Source: Gemmatimonadota bacterium | GTDB lineage: Bacteria > Gemmatimonadota > Gemmatimonadetes > Gemmatimonadales > Gemmatimonadaceae | Length of the DNA: 64,000 bases | Direction: 5' to 3' | NCBI GenBank assembly: GCA_016704465.1 | Contig: JADJAD010000007.1 | Coordinates: 1 to 64,000 of the forward strand | In this document: positions 49,234-59,106 of the stretch, one piece after another | How the letters are laid out: every line of letters begins with the position of its first letter | Position numbering within the stretch: the stretch's first letter is position 1 | Position numbers and translations under genes: made by a program | The notes under the pieces: generated by a model | What the model saw: only the letters and a program-made list of their open reading frames with translations | Database searches by the model: none | What the model was told of the DNA's origin: nothing

Positions 49234-50361
49234 ATGCCGTCCGTATCGTTCGACCACCTGCACAAGCGCTTCGGCGCGACCGCCGTCATCGACGACTTCA
49301 CCCTGGAGGTCGCCGACGGCGAGCTGGTCGTGCTCGTCGGCGGATCGGGTTCGGGCAAGTCCACCGTTCTCCGCATGCTGGCGGGGCTGGAGAGTCCGAC
49401 AAGCGGTTCCATCCGCATCGGAACACGCGACGTGACCGCGCTGCCGCCGAGGGAGCGCGACGTGGCGATGGTGTTCCAGGACTACGCGCTGTATCCCCAC
49501 ATGACGGTGCGGGAGAACCTGTCGTTAGGGCTTCGCCTGCGAAAGATGGCGCGCGCCGAGATCGACCGACGCATCACGTGGGCCGCCGGGCTGCTCGGCC
49601 TCGACACGCTGCTCGATCGCAAGCCCAAGGCGCTCTCGGGCGGGCAGCGGCAGCGGGTGGCGATGGGACGGGCGATGGTGCGCGAACCGGCGGTCTTCCT
49701 CTTCGACGAACCGCTCTCGAACCTCGATGCCTCCCTGCGCGCGCAGATGCGCATCCAGATCGGGACACTGCAGCGACGGCTCGGGACCACGACCGTGTAC
49801 GTGACGCACGACCAGGTCGAGGCCATGACGTTAGGCGACCGGATCGTCGTGCTCGCCGATGGCCGCATCCAGCAGGTCGGCCGTCCCATCGACATCTACG
49901 AAGCACCCGTCAATCGATTCGTCGCCGGCTTCATCGGCACACCTCCGATGAACTTCGTGGAAGGGACGGTGGTCGACGACGGAGGCACCCGAGCCTTCGT
50001 GGCAGATGGGGCCCGGGTGGCCCTGCGCGGCGAGGTGGCCGAGCGCGTCGCGCCGGGGCGTGCGCTGACGCTCGGCGTACGGCCCGAGGACCTGCGGGTG
50101 GCGGGTCCAGATGGGCCATGGGCAGAAGGGCCGTCGCTGCACGGGCGCGTCGTGCTCGTCGAGCGGCTCGGCGGTTCCAGTCACGTGCACTTCGAGGTGG
50201 GGGCGCGACGGCTGATGGTGGCGCTCGGGAACGAAGCGCTCCCGGCAGTCGACGAGATGCTGTCGGTACAGCTGTCGCCCGGGCGCATGCACTGGTTCGA
50301 CGCCGATGGACGAGCGGAGCGGCCAGGATATGTTGCACCGACCCTTGAACAGGCGTTGATC
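49234..50361 (+). CDS. Sugar ABC transporter ATP-binding protein (MalK/UgpC type)
   Basis: About 376 residues. Walker A GGSGSGKST, Q-loop VFQDYALYPHMTV, signature LSGGQRQRVAMGRA, Walker B AVFLFDEPLSNLDASLRAQM, switch TVYVTHDQVEAM, and the regulatory OB region (VRPEDLRVAGPDGP). It energises uptake with the two permeases. No stop precedes the SDR gene's ATG at 50362, so as written the proteins are fused; an indel after GRAERPGYVAP is likely. Confidence 0.9.
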
Positions 50362-51067
50362 ATGTCCCGGCAGAAAGTCGCCATCATCACGGCCGGAGGG
50401 AGCGGCATGGGCGCGGGCGCCGCGCGACGGCTCGCGGCCGCTGGCTTCCGTGTCTCGATCCTCTCGTCATCAGGAAAGGGCGAGGCGCTGGCGAAGGAAC
50501 TCGGCGGAATCGGCGTGACCGGCTCCAACCAGTCCACCGAGGACCTCACGCGACTCGTCGACGCGACCGTCGACGCATGGGGGCGCATCGACCTGCTCGT
50601 GAACAGCGCCGGACATGGACCCAGAGCACCGGTCCTCGAGCTGACCGACGAGGACTGGCATAGGGGATGGACGTGTACTTCCTGAACGTGGTGCGTCCGA
50701 CCCGCTTGGTCACGCCCATCATGCAGCGTCAGCGAGGCGGCGTGATCATCAACATCTCGACGTTTGCCGCGTTTGAGCCAGATCCGGTCTTTCCGACGTC
50801 CGGCGTGTTCCGCGCCGGACTCGCTGCCTTCTACGAAGTTGTTCGCCGACAAGTACGCTGCGGAGAACATCCCGCATGAACAACGTGCTGCCGGGCTTCA
50901 TCGACAGCCTGCCGGAGAAGCCAGAGTTCCGCGACCGAATCCCGATGCAGCGCTACGGCACAACGGAGGAGGTCGCCGGAGTCATCGCGTTTCTGGCGTC
51001 CGACGGTGCTGGCTATATCACCGGGCAGAACATTCGGGTCGACGGCGGGATTACGCGGTCGGTGTAG
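50362..51067 (+). pseudogene. SDR-family oxidoreductase, frameshifted, YxxxK replaced
   Basis: MSRQKVAIITAGGSGMGAGA then ARRLAAAGF is the NAD(P) glycine-rich motif; DAWGRIDLLVNSAGHGPRAP gives NSAG. Shifts near 50668 and 50838 join MDVYFLNVVRPTRLVTPIMQ, GGVIINISTFAAFEPDPVFP, TSGVFRAGLAAFY, KLFADKYAAENI and MNNVLPGFIDSLPEKPEFRD then GAGYITGQNIRVDGGITRSV. Where YxxxK is expected it reads SGVFR. It may use atypical catalysis. Confidence 0.8.
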
Positions 51068-51216
51068 GACGAGGGTTGCGATCACAGTCGATGGCGATAC
51101 GCTTCAGGCGTAGGGCGTTGATGCCGCGGACGCTCGAAGGCGTAGCGCGAGTTTCTGCACTGCGGCTGCATGAGAGTCTCGCGGCGGGTTGATGCCGGCA
51201 CCGCCGCCGCGACAGA

Positions 51217-52593
51217 TTGCCTGAACACCACGGCAGGTCCTGCCCGTGGCTCGTCGATGCGCCAGACCTGGTAGCGCGCGTCCGGTCCCAGACGGAGAGC
51301 CCGATCGCCTCATTCCCGAGCGACCGCATTCGCTTCCTCCTCAACCGACTCCGCCAGCGGTTGTGGATACGCCCCTTGGCGATCGCCCTGCTGTCCATCG
51401 CCGTGGCGTTCGGCTCGAAGCTGGCAGATGGCACCGGACTCGGCGACGTCGTGCCCGAGGTATCTGCCGAGTCTGTCGAGACGCTGCTCGACGTCATGGC
51501 GTCCAGCATGCTGGTCATCGCCACCTTCGCCGTCGCGTCGATGGTCGCCGCGTATGCCTCGGCGGGGACGACGGCCACGCCTCGCACGTTTACGCTAGTC
51601 GTCAGCGACGATGTATCGCAGAACGCCCTGGCGACGTTCGTGGGCGCCTTCATCTTCAGCATCGTGGCACTGACCGCGCTGAAGAACGAGTACTTCGGCG
51701 CCGCCGGGTTGTTCTGCCTGTTCGTGCTGACGATCGCCACCTTCGCGATCGTCATTCTCACCTTCCTGCGATGGGTGGACCGCATCGCGCGCCTCGGGCG
51801 CCTCGGGACGACCATCGACAAGGTCGAGCGGGCGGCGGACAGCGCGTTGACGCGGCGTCGCGCGGCGCCGACGCTGCGAGGCGTCCCCGTGGCGACCGAT
51901 CGTGCGCAGGGACACCCGATCTACGCGGAGAAGGTCGGGTACGTGCAGCACGTCGACGTGCCCGCATTGCAGGAGTGGGCCGAGGGTTGCAACGCTCGTG
52001 TCGTGGTCGCCGCGCTGCCCGGGACATTTGCTGCGCCCGGCCGCGCCCTTGCGTACGTGAGGACAGCAACCGCCGGCCATCCGGTCACGACTGGTGAAGG
52101 TGTCGTGCACGCGTTTGCAATCCGCGACGACCGGACATTCGACGACGATCCTCGTTTCGGCCTGGTCGTGCTGTCGGAGATCGCCGGGCGCGCGCTGTCG
52201 CCAGCAATCAACGATCCGGGCACGGCCATCGACGTAATCGGGACGCTCGTGCGGCTGTTTGTCCGCTGGAGCGCGCCCGCTCCAGCAGCATCGGGCGAAG
52301 CGGAGCCGTATGATCGCGTGGAGGTTCCCGTGCTGTCGGTCATGGACATGTTCGATGATGCCTTCACGGCCATCGCCCGCGACGGCGCGGGCACGGTCGA
52401 AGTGTCACTGCGACTGCAGAAGGCCTTGCAGTCGCTTGCGCTCGTGGGCGACGATACGATGCAGCATGCCGCCGTGCGGCACGCGCGTCTTGCGTTGAGG
52501 CGGGCCGAGCGAGCACTCCAGTTGGACGACGATGTCCTAGCAGTGCGCATCGCTGCGTCGTGGGCGGAGCCGACGTCGATCGACGCATCGTAG
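51217..52593 (+). CDS. DUF2254 family membrane protein
   Basis: 458 residues; the TTG 51217 start is uncertain and the first 30 residues may not be natural. Four membrane helices: RPLAIALLSIAVAFGSKLAD, MASSMLVIATFAVASMVAAY, ALATFVGAFIFSIVALTALK, AGLFCLFVLTIATFAIVILT. A soluble C-terminal part follows with VGYVQHVDVPALQEWAEGCN and the LSPAINDPGTAIDVI signature. Integral membrane protein; function is unknown. Confidence 0.85.
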   Translation: MPEHHGRSCPWLVDAPDLVARVRSQTESPIASFPSDRIRFLLNRLRQRLWIRPLAIALLSIAVAFGSKLADGTGLGDVVPEVSAESVETLLDVMASSMLVIATFAVASMVAAYASAGTTATPRTFTLVVSDDVSQNALATFVGAFIFSIVALTALKNEYFGAAGLFCLFVLTIATFAIVILTFLRWVDRIARLGRLGTTIDKVERAADSALTRRRAAPTLRGVPVATDRAQGHPIYAEKVGYVQHVDVPALQEWAEGCNARVVVAALPGTFAAPGRALAYVRTATAGHPVTTGEGVVHAFAIRDDRTFDDDPRFGLVVLSEIAGRALSPAINDPGTAIDVIGTLVRLFVRWSAPAPAASGEAEPYDRVEVPVLSVMDMFDDAFTAIARDGAGTVEVSLRLQKALQSLALVGDDTMQHAAVRHARLALRRAERALQLDDDVLAVRIAASWAEPTSIDAS

Positions 52594-52681
52594 GCAGGCT
52601 AGACGTACCCGTCGGCACACCCGATACTGCGCGAGGCGCGCGCCCGTGGCTCCGCGGGCCACGCCACCACCGAGCAAGCGA

Positions 52682-53625
52682 ATGGACCTTTCTCTCCTGA
52701 TGGGGCGCGACACGCGGATCACGGTGCTCGCGGGTGCCGGGCTGTCAGCGCCCGCCCCCACCTGTCTTCCGGGTTGGTGGGCGCTGAACGACGCGGTACT
52801 GGGCGCCCTTGGTGGTGCCATCGAGCGACTCGCCCGACGGCCGGGGATCTCCGACGATTTTCGCGACGCCATACGGCAACGGCGCGACAGCACGCCCTTT
52901 CTCATGCCCGACCTGCAGGCGCAACTCCTCGAAGACGAGCTGGGGCCCGACTACTTCCGGGCACTGAGCGCCGTGGACTCGGGCGCGCCTAACGCCGGCC
53001 ATGTCCTGATCGCCGAGCTGGCGCGGCAAGGGCGCCTCGCCGCCGTGCTCACCACCAACTTCGACGGCGCCATCGAGCGGGCCTTCGAGGCACTGGGTCT
53101 CGCCTACCAGCGCTATGCCTCGCCGGAGGACTTCGAACTGCTTGGTGACGGCACGGCATCAATCCCGATCGTCAAGATTCACGGCTCGGCCGATCGACCC
53201 GACACCATGGTGGATACGCTGCGCCAGCGCCTGCACGGACGGCCGGCATCGCTCGAACAATGGATGCACCAGCAGTTCGTGCGCTTCCCTACCCTTGGCC
53301 TCGGATTCTCCGGCGAGGACCTGCAGTACGATCCTGACTATCTCGCGATTCGGCCGGCGATCCGCGATGGGGCGCGCTTTCGCTTCCTTGTCCGCACCGG
53401 CAGCACGCCATCCGTGCCGATCCAGCGCCTGGTTGCCGAGTTCCCGCAGCATGTCTCGACCGGCGACGGCGACTTGCCCGGCTGGCTGTTTCAGGTGGCC
53501 GACGCACTCGGTGTCAGCACGAGATCCCGGTGCCCGCGGAGTTCGACGAGGAGGTCGTGGCACGCACGCGCGCAGCGGTCGCGCAGCGACTCGACGAAAG
53601 TCTCGAGGATGGGCCACGTCGCTAG
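52682..53625 (+). pseudogene. SIR2-like domain protein, frameshifted near 53515
   Basis: About 313 residues from ATG 52682. RITVLAGAGLSAPAPTCLPG carries the NAD-binding GAGxS, AAVLTTNFDGAIERAFEALG the TTNxD motif, IPIVKIHGSADRPDTM the catalytic-type HG histidine, and FPTLGLGFSGEDLQYDPDYL the GFSxxD element. These match the SIR2_2 group found in anti-phage NADases. A shift near 53515 is needed for EIPVPAEFDEEVVARTRAAV. It then stops (TAG 53623) six bases before a TPR gene. Confidence 0.8.
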
Positions 53626-53630
53626 GCCCA

Positions 53631-54719
53631 ATGGCAGCGCTCAACGCCGTGACGTCGCTGCTCACCGCGGCCGGCCACCGTCACGTTGCCGATTACCTGC
53701 TGCGGCGCATGTGGACGTCGTATCGGGCACCGACCGACAGTTCGGGGCCGTCGTACGCTCGCTACCTGCATAACTACGGCGAGATTCTCCTGCGGGAAGG
53801 CAACCTGCGCAACCCGCATGATCGGGAAAGCGACCTGATCTCGTGGAAGCATGCGGCAGACCGCGATCCGTGGCAGTTCTTCGCGCGGGCCGCAGAGCAG
53901 GGTGGTGCCGAGGACAGCCTGGCGCGCAGCATCCTGTGCCACTTTCTCTCCGGGGCCAATGTTGCGGCCATTGCCGGCCCCGCGGCTGCGTTGCTGGATA
54001 CGATCACCACGCCGCGTGAGGAGGGCGCGTCGCTTCCGCGCACGTTGATCGACGCGGCGTTCAGCCTTGCCGAGCTGCTCGAACTGATCGGGCTCGGTCA
54101 GGCGGCGCTCCCGTTGCTCGAGGATGCCTACCGCTCATCCCGGAAACTGGGCGATGAATACCGGCGCGCGACTGCCGCGTGGCGGCTCGCTCGCAATCTC
54201 GCGTTTGCCCTGGATGGCAGCACGGACAGCATGGCCCGTGTGACGTTACTCGCCGAGGAGTCCCGCGCGATCGCGTCGCGTCTGGGCCTGCGTGAAGCCG
54301 ATGCCGGCGCGGCCCTCGCCGAGGCCATCGTGGCATCCGTGCGCGGCGACTGGGCGCTCGCGCTCGATCGCGCCGTCGTCGCGGAAGGGCTGTTCCACGA
54401 GGTGCACGACCTGCCCGGTGAGATCTTTGCCAAGCGCGAACGGGTGCACGCGCTGATCCGGGCGGCGGTCGATGGCAAGCCGGTGGACGGCGCGCAGTTC
54501 GACGAACTGAGCGCGGCGCTCCAGCGCTTCGCCATCGACAACGCGCCGGGCCTGCGACCGCTGATCAAGTTGGAGCTCGCGCGCCTCGCATCGTTCCTCG
54601 ACCACGACCTGGCCCGTGAGCTTGCCACCGACGCCGCCCATGATGCACAGCTGCAGGGGCACCCGGTTATCGTGGGTGCGGCCGGCACACTGCTGGAGGC
54701 GCTGACGAAGGGCGAGTAG
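53631..54719 (+). CDS. TPR/helical repeat protein, partner or C-terminal half of the SIR2 protein
   Basis: 362 residues from ATG 53631. Entirely helical: MAALNAVTSLLTAAGHRHVA, RYLHNYGEILLREGNLRN, ARSILCHFLSGANVAAIAGP, LPLLEDAYRSSRKLGDEYRR, ATAAWRLARNLAFALDG. Repeat spacing is TPR-like, suggesting a sensor or scaffold. It may be a separate gene or, if the TAG at 53623 is another indel, the C-terminal half of a single SIR2-TPR polypeptide. Confidence 0.75.
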   Translation: MAALNAVTSLLTAAGHRHVADYLLRRMWTSYRAPTDSSGPSYARYLHNYGEILLREGNLRNPHDRESDLISWKHAADRDPWQFFARAAEQGGAEDSLARSILCHFLSGANVAAIAGPAAALLDTITTPREEGASLPRTLIDAAFSLAELLELIGLGQAALPLLEDAYRSSRKLGDEYRRATAAWRLARNLAFALDGSTDSMARVTLLAEESRAIASRLGLREADAGAALAEAIVASVRGDWALALDRAVVAEGLFHEVHDLPGEIFAKRERVHALIRAAVDGKPVDGAQFDELSAALQRFAIDNAPGLRPLIKLELARLASFLDHDLARELATDAAHDAQLQGHPVIVGAAGTLLEALTKGE

Positions 54720-54765
54720 GTGCTGACGACTCGCACGACGCAGCCGCCCGCCGGACCGCTCGCTG

Positions 54766-55446
54766 CTACGGCGACACGGAGCGCGCCTTCGCGCCCGCGA
54801 AGATCGCGACCTCGATGCGACGATTCAGCTGTCGACCCGCCTCGGTTTCGTTGGTAGCCAACGGCTCCAACTCACCCCTGCCGGATGTCCGCGACCGACT
54901 GGCGTCCACGCCCTGCATGGCGAGGAATCTCGACGCCGAGGCTGCGCGGCGCGTGGACAGGTCCTGGTTGTAGCTGGTACTCCCCAGGGCGTCCGTATGT
55001 CCGACAATGAGCACCTCGCTGGTCGGATACTTCTTGAGGCTGGCGGCCAGGTTGGTCAGGTTGTCCGCCGCGCTGGGTCGAATGAGGTCGGAATCGAAGT
55101 CGTAGAGCAATCCCGACGCGAACGTCACCTGGATCCCTTCACCGACGCGCTCCACGATCGCTCCCGGAATCGCGATCTTCAGCTCCTTCGCCTGCTGGTC
55201 CATCTGGTGGCCGATGATCGCGCCGGCCGTTCCACCCACCACGGCGCCGATGATGGCGCCGCGCGCGGTCGAGCCGGTGTTGTTGCCGATCACGCCGCCA
55301 ACCGCGGCCCCTGCCGCCGCGCCAATCGCCGCCCCTTCCTGCTTGCGGTTGAGCGACGCGCACGCCGTGGTCGCGAGCGCGATCGAGAGCAGTGTCATCT
55401 GGCGCGCGAACAGCTGCGCTGGCACGGTTCGTCTATTGGACTGCAT
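54766..55446 (-). CDS. OmpA-like lipoprotein with glycine-zipper
   Basis: 226 residues from ATG at 55446. MTLLSIALATTAC forms a lipobox region. A glycine zipper (AAIGAAAGAAVGGVIGNNTG, AIIGAVVGGTAGAIIGHQMD) is followed by an OmpA peptidoglycan-binding domain: YDFDSDLIRPSAADNLTNLA, VLIVGHTDALGSTSYNQDLS then TRRAASASRFL and NRRIEVAI. It is an outer-membrane anchor to peptidoglycan. It is first of three small minus-strand envelope genes. Confidence 0.92.
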   Translation of the reverse strand: MQSNRRTVPAQLFARQMTLLSIALATTACASLNRKQEGAAIGAAAGAAVGGVIGNNTGSTARGAIIGAVVGGTAGAIIGHQMDQQAKELKIAIPGAIVERVGEGIQVTFASGLLYDFDSDLIRPSAADNLTNLAASLKKYPTSEVLIVGHTDALGSTSYNQDLSTRRAASASRFLAMQGVDASRSRTSGRGELEPLATNETEAGRQLNRRIEVAIFAGAKARSVSP

Positions 55447-55567
55447 CGAGTACCTCGTGATCAAGATCGGTGGCCACGCTCGCGATGGATCGGCCACGAG
55501 CGTGGCGGCAGGCAGGAAAGTGGACGGCGCCGGTTGGCGCGTCGCGTCCGCACGCATGGTGCGCCGC

Positions 55568-55717
55568 TTACGGCACGCGGCGTCCCGTGAAGAAGCGCAC
55601 CACCAGTGACACGAGCGCGATCACCAACAGCAGATGAATGAATCCGCCGAGGGCGTATCCGCCCACGAGCCCGAGTGCCCACAGCACAATGAGAACGATC
55701 GCAACGGTTTGCAGCAT
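55568..55717 (-). CDS. Lmo0937-family small membrane protein
   Basis: 49 residues from ATG at 55717 behind a strong CTGGAGGGCAAAGCC. LQTVAIVLIVLWALGLVGGY then ALGGFIHLLLVIALVSLVVR then FFTGRRVP is the complete Lmo0937-like family (two membrane helices, basic end). Stress-associated in several bacteria. Function is unknown. Confidence 0.9.
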   Translation of the reverse strand: MLQTVAIVLIVLWALGLVGGYALGGFIHLLLVIALVSLVVRFFTGRRVP

Positions 55718-55742
55718 GGCTTTGCCCTCCAGGTTAGGTCGT

Positions 55743-56141
55743 CTATTGCAGGTAGCGCCACAGTCCAAGGAGCCCCACCACTCCACCACCCACCATGACG
55801 ATGGTCCCCGGCTGTCCGCCGATCACCGCCCCCACGACCAACGCGGTGCCGCCCACGATCATCAGGGCGGGGTTCCTGCCCACCGACTGTACCACGACGG
55901 CGGGCGCTGGCGTGGCGGCGTCCGCATGCACGCGCACGCCGGCGACGGAGCTGCTGGCGGTGGGTCCCTGCACGGGACGCGTGACGTCGGGCGCGACCGC
56001 GGGCGCGAGGGCGGGAGTCTGCATGACTGCGACGCTGGTCGGCGCCTTCACCAGCGACGTTGCTCCCGCCTGTTGGGCGGCCAGTGGCGATGCAGATGCG
56101 AGCGCGGCACACACCGCGAGAATTTGTCGATACATGGACAT
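55743..56141 (-). CDS. Exported small hypothetical membrane protein
   Basis: 132 residues from ATG at 56141. A signal peptide (ILAVCAALASASPLAAQQ) is followed by a proline/alanine-rich linker and a C-terminal hydrophobic pair (NPALMIVGGTALVVGAVIGG, TIVMVGGGVVGLLGLWRYL). No family is known. It sits 25 bases upstream of the Lmo0937-like gene, so it is probably co-transcribed. Confidence 0.75.
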   Translation of the reverse strand: MSMYRQILAVCAALASASPLAAQQAGATSLVKAPTSVAVMQTPALAPAVAPDVTRPVQGPTASSSVAGVRVHADAATPAPAVVVQSVGRNPALMIVGGTALVVGAVIGGQPGTIVMVGGGVVGLLGLWRYLQ

Positions 56142-56353
56142 GAGACAGCCTCCGATTTCGGTACGCAACGGTGGAGCTGAATGCGTAGCGTACGACGGCT
56201 GTCTCGACCATTGGCCGAAAGTTGTACGTCAGACCGACACGATTGGCGCAGGCAGCATCTCCGCGCCCGGACATTCCGCACACGCGTGGCACCAACCTGC
56301 CTCAGTCGGTGCCGCGTCGCCTCGAAGCGGTTCGGTGGGACGCTCGCGCGACC

Positions 56354-58924
56354 TCAGCTCGGCGTCACGTTCCAGATGAGGCGTGCATAGTCCGCGACCG
56401 TGCGGTCGCTCGAGAAGCCGCCCAGCCTGGCCACGTTCAGCACCGCACGCCGCGCCCACTCGTCGGGCTGTCGGTACAGTGCATCCACGCGCGCCTGACA
56501 CGCGACGTACTCGGCGTAGTCGCCGAGCAGGAGGTATTGATCGCCCTCCGACGTCAACCGGTCAAAGACGGGGCGGAAGCGTGATGGGTCGTCGGGCGAG
56601 AAGCGACCGCCGGCGATCATGTCCAGCGCCTGGCGAAGTTCGTCGTTCGCGTCGTACTCCCGCCACGGGTCGTAGCCGGCCGCGCGGCGCTCCTCCACCT
56701 GTGCGGCAGTCAGCCCGAAGATGAAGATGTTCTCGTCCCCCACTTCTCGCGCCATCTCGAGGGTGGCGCCATCGAGCGTGCCGATGGTCAGCGCCCCATT
56801 GAGCCCCAACTTCATGTTGCCGGTGCCCGACGCCTCGGTGCCGGCCGTGGAGATCTGCTCTGACAGGTCGCAAGCCGGGATGATGATTTCGGCGTGTGAC
56901 ACATTGTAGTTCGGGATGAAGACGACCTTGAGCAGGTCACCGACCTCCGCGTCGTTGTTCACGACGTCGGCGACGCCATGGATCAGCCGGATGACCAGCT
57001 TGGCGAATGCGTAGCCGGGGGCGGCCTTGCCACTGAAGATGACGGTACGCGGGGCCAGGCCCTCGACGCGCCCGTCGCGGATCCTGTTGTAGCGGGTGAT
57101 CACGTGCAGCACGTTCAGCAGTTGTCGCTTGTACTCGTGCATGCGCTTGATCTGGATGTCGAACATCGAGTCGGCGCTCACCTGGAGTCCGACGCGGTCG
57201 CGGATCAGCGCCGCGAGGCGCCGCTTGTTCGCGGCCTTCACGGCGAGGAACTGCTCGCGAAACGTCCGCTGGCCTGCCAGCGGAGCCAGGCGTTCGAGCT
57301 GTCGCAGGTCACGGATCCATCCATCGCCGATCTGCCCCGTGATGAGGGAGGACAGGCCCGGATTGGCGTGGTGCAGCCATCGGCGTGGCGTGACGCCGTT
57401 GGTGATGTTCACGAAGGCGCTGGGCCGCAGGGCTGCGAAGTCGGCAAACACGGTCGACCGCATGAGGTCACTGTGCAGCTGCGACACGCCGTTGATGCGA
57501 TGGCTACCGACGATGGCCAGGTTGGCCATGCGGATGCGCCGGCCGCCCGCTTCGTCGATGATCGACAGGCGCTTCGCCCGGTCGTCCTCGCCCGGAAAGC
57601 GCCCGCGCACCTCGTCGAGGAAGCGCTGGTTGATTTCGTAGATGATCTCGAGGTGTCGCGGCAGCACCCGCGCGAGGAGTTCGACCGGCCATGTTTCCAG
57701 CGCCTCGGGCATCAGCGTGTGGTTCGTGTAGGCGAACGTCCGCTGCGTGATGCTCCAGGCGCGCTCCCAGTCCAGCTCATGCTCGTCGAGCAGCAATCGC
57801 ATCAACTCGGGAATCCCGATGGTCGGGTGGGTATCGTTGAGCTGGATGGCCACGTGCTCCGGGAATCGCTCGAACGGCTCGTGCCGCTGCAGGAATCGCC
57901 GGACGATGTCCTGCATCGAGGCGGAGACGAAGAAGTACTGCTGCTTGAGGCGGAGTTCGCGACCCACCTGCGTCGAGTCGTCCGGGTACAGCACCTTGGA
58001 CAGGTTCTCGGATTCAGTCTTCTGCTCGACGGCCTTGAAGTAGTTGCCCTCGTTGAACTGCTGCAGGTTGAAGTCGCGCGTCGCCTTTGCCGACCAGAGG
58101 CGCAGGTTGTTCACCGTGTGGGTGCCGTACCCCGGCACCGGCGTGTCATACGCCATGGCGAAGACGGTGTCGGCGTCGACCCACTGGCGCCGGTGGTGCC
58201 CGCGATCGTCCGTCAGGTGCAGGCTGCGGCCACCGAACTGCACCTGGTACAGCACTTCGGGACGTGGCAGTTCCCACGGGTTGCCGTAGCGCAGCCAGGT
58301 GTCCGGATGTTCGACCTGCGCCCCTCCCTCGATCCCCTGGTAGAAGAGGCCGTACTCGTACCGGATCCCGTACCCGAAGCCGGGCACGGACAAGGTGGCC
58401 ATGGAGTCGAGGATGCAGGCGGCGAGCCGTCCGAGTCCGCCGTTGCCGAGGGCGGCATCCTGCTCGATGGCCTGGATGTCGTCCAGATCCACATCGAGGT
58501 CGGCTAGCGCCTCGTGGCACTCGGCGCCGAGTCCCAGGTTGAGGAGGCTATTGGACAGGAGCCGGCCCGTGAGGAACTCCATCGACAGGTAGTACACACG
58601 CTTCCCGGGCCGCGACTCGGTGTCCTGCAACGCCGACATCCAGCGCTCGATGAGCTGGTCGCGCACGGCGAGTGCGGTGGCGTGGAACCAGTCGCGTGGG
58701 GTGGCAGCGACCGTGTCCTTGCCGAGCGAGTAGAGGAGGCGGTTGGCGATCGAGGCCCGCAGAAGTCCGCGGTCGGCCACCCGGTCGGCGGCGTCCGACG
58801 ACGTCGGAGAAGACGTCGGAGAAACAGAGGTCTGCACGGGCGCAGTGACATGAGTCCGCCGCTGGCCGGCTGCAGCGGGTGGCAACGCGCAAGGGAGGCT
58901 TGTCCTGGCGTCGGCGATCGCCAC
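56354..58924 (-). CDS. glgP: Glycogen phosphorylase
   Basis: 856 residues, usual length plus a short N-terminal extension (about 40 residues, low complexity) that may not be translated. VYYLSMEFLTGRLLSNSLLN, ALGNGGLGRLAACILDSMAT, VAIQLNDTHPTIGIPELMRL, INGVSQLHSDLMRSTVFADF, FIPNYNVSHAEIIIPACDLS then EQISTAGTEASGTGNMKLGL, with the PLP lysine in NMKLGLNGA. It degrades glycogen to glucose 1-phosphate. It is transcribed alone. Confidence 0.97.
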   Translation of the reverse strand: MAIADARTSLPCALPPAAAGQRRTHVTAPVQTSVSPTSSPTSSDAADRVADRGLLRASIANRLLYSLGKDTVAATPRDWFHATALAVRDQLIERWMSALQDTESRPGKRVYYLSMEFLTGRLLSNSLLNLGLGAECHEALADLDVDLDDIQAIEQDAALGNGGLGRLAACILDSMATLSVPGFGYGIRYEYGLFYQGIEGGAQVEHPDTWLRYGNPWELPRPEVLYQVQFGGRSLHLTDDRGHHRRQWVDADTVFAMAYDTPVPGYGTHTVNNLRLWSAKATRDFNLQQFNEGNYFKAVEQKTESENLSKVLYPDDSTQVGRELRLKQQYFFVSASMQDIVRRFLQRHEPFERFPEHVAIQLNDTHPTIGIPELMRLLLDEHELDWERAWSITQRTFAYTNHTLMPEALETWPVELLARVLPRHLEIIYEINQRFLDEVRGRFPGEDDRAKRLSIIDEAGGRRIRMANLAIVGSHRINGVSQLHSDLMRSTVFADFAALRPSAFVNITNGVTPRRWLHHANPGLSSLITGQIGDGWIRDLRQLERLAPLAGQRTFREQFLAVKAANKRRLAALIRDRVGLQVSADSMFDIQIKRMHEYKRQLLNVLHVITRYNRIRDGRVEGLAPRTVIFSGKAAPGYAFAKLVIRLIHGVADVVNNDAEVGDLLKVVFIPNYNVSHAEIIIPACDLSEQISTAGTEASGTGNMKLGLNGALTIGTLDGATLEMAREVGDENIFIFGLTAAQVEERRAAGYDPWREYDANDELRQALDMIAGGRFSPDDPSRFRPVFDRLTSEGDQYLLLGDYAEYVACQARVDALYRQPDEWARRAVLNVARLGGFSSDRTVADYARLIWNVTPS

Positions 58925-59106
58925 TCCACTTCGCTATCTCAGGCGACGACCCACGCGGCCAGGCCGTCACACGGGTTAGCCCGCGATCGAGCGTTGCCGA
59001 GCGCGTCGAGTGAGCACTCCATCCGACGATGCGCCGCTCCCGATGTGGGGATCGCAGATCGCGGGTCGAGCACGCCGCCCATGACGGGCGGCATGCCCGC
59101 ACGCGC

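Noticed and set aside
56978..58507. Long plus-strand open frame (509 codons) opposite glycogen phosphorylase
   Set aside because: It is the antisense shadow of a highly conserved gene in GC-rich DNA. Its translation has no recognisable domain.
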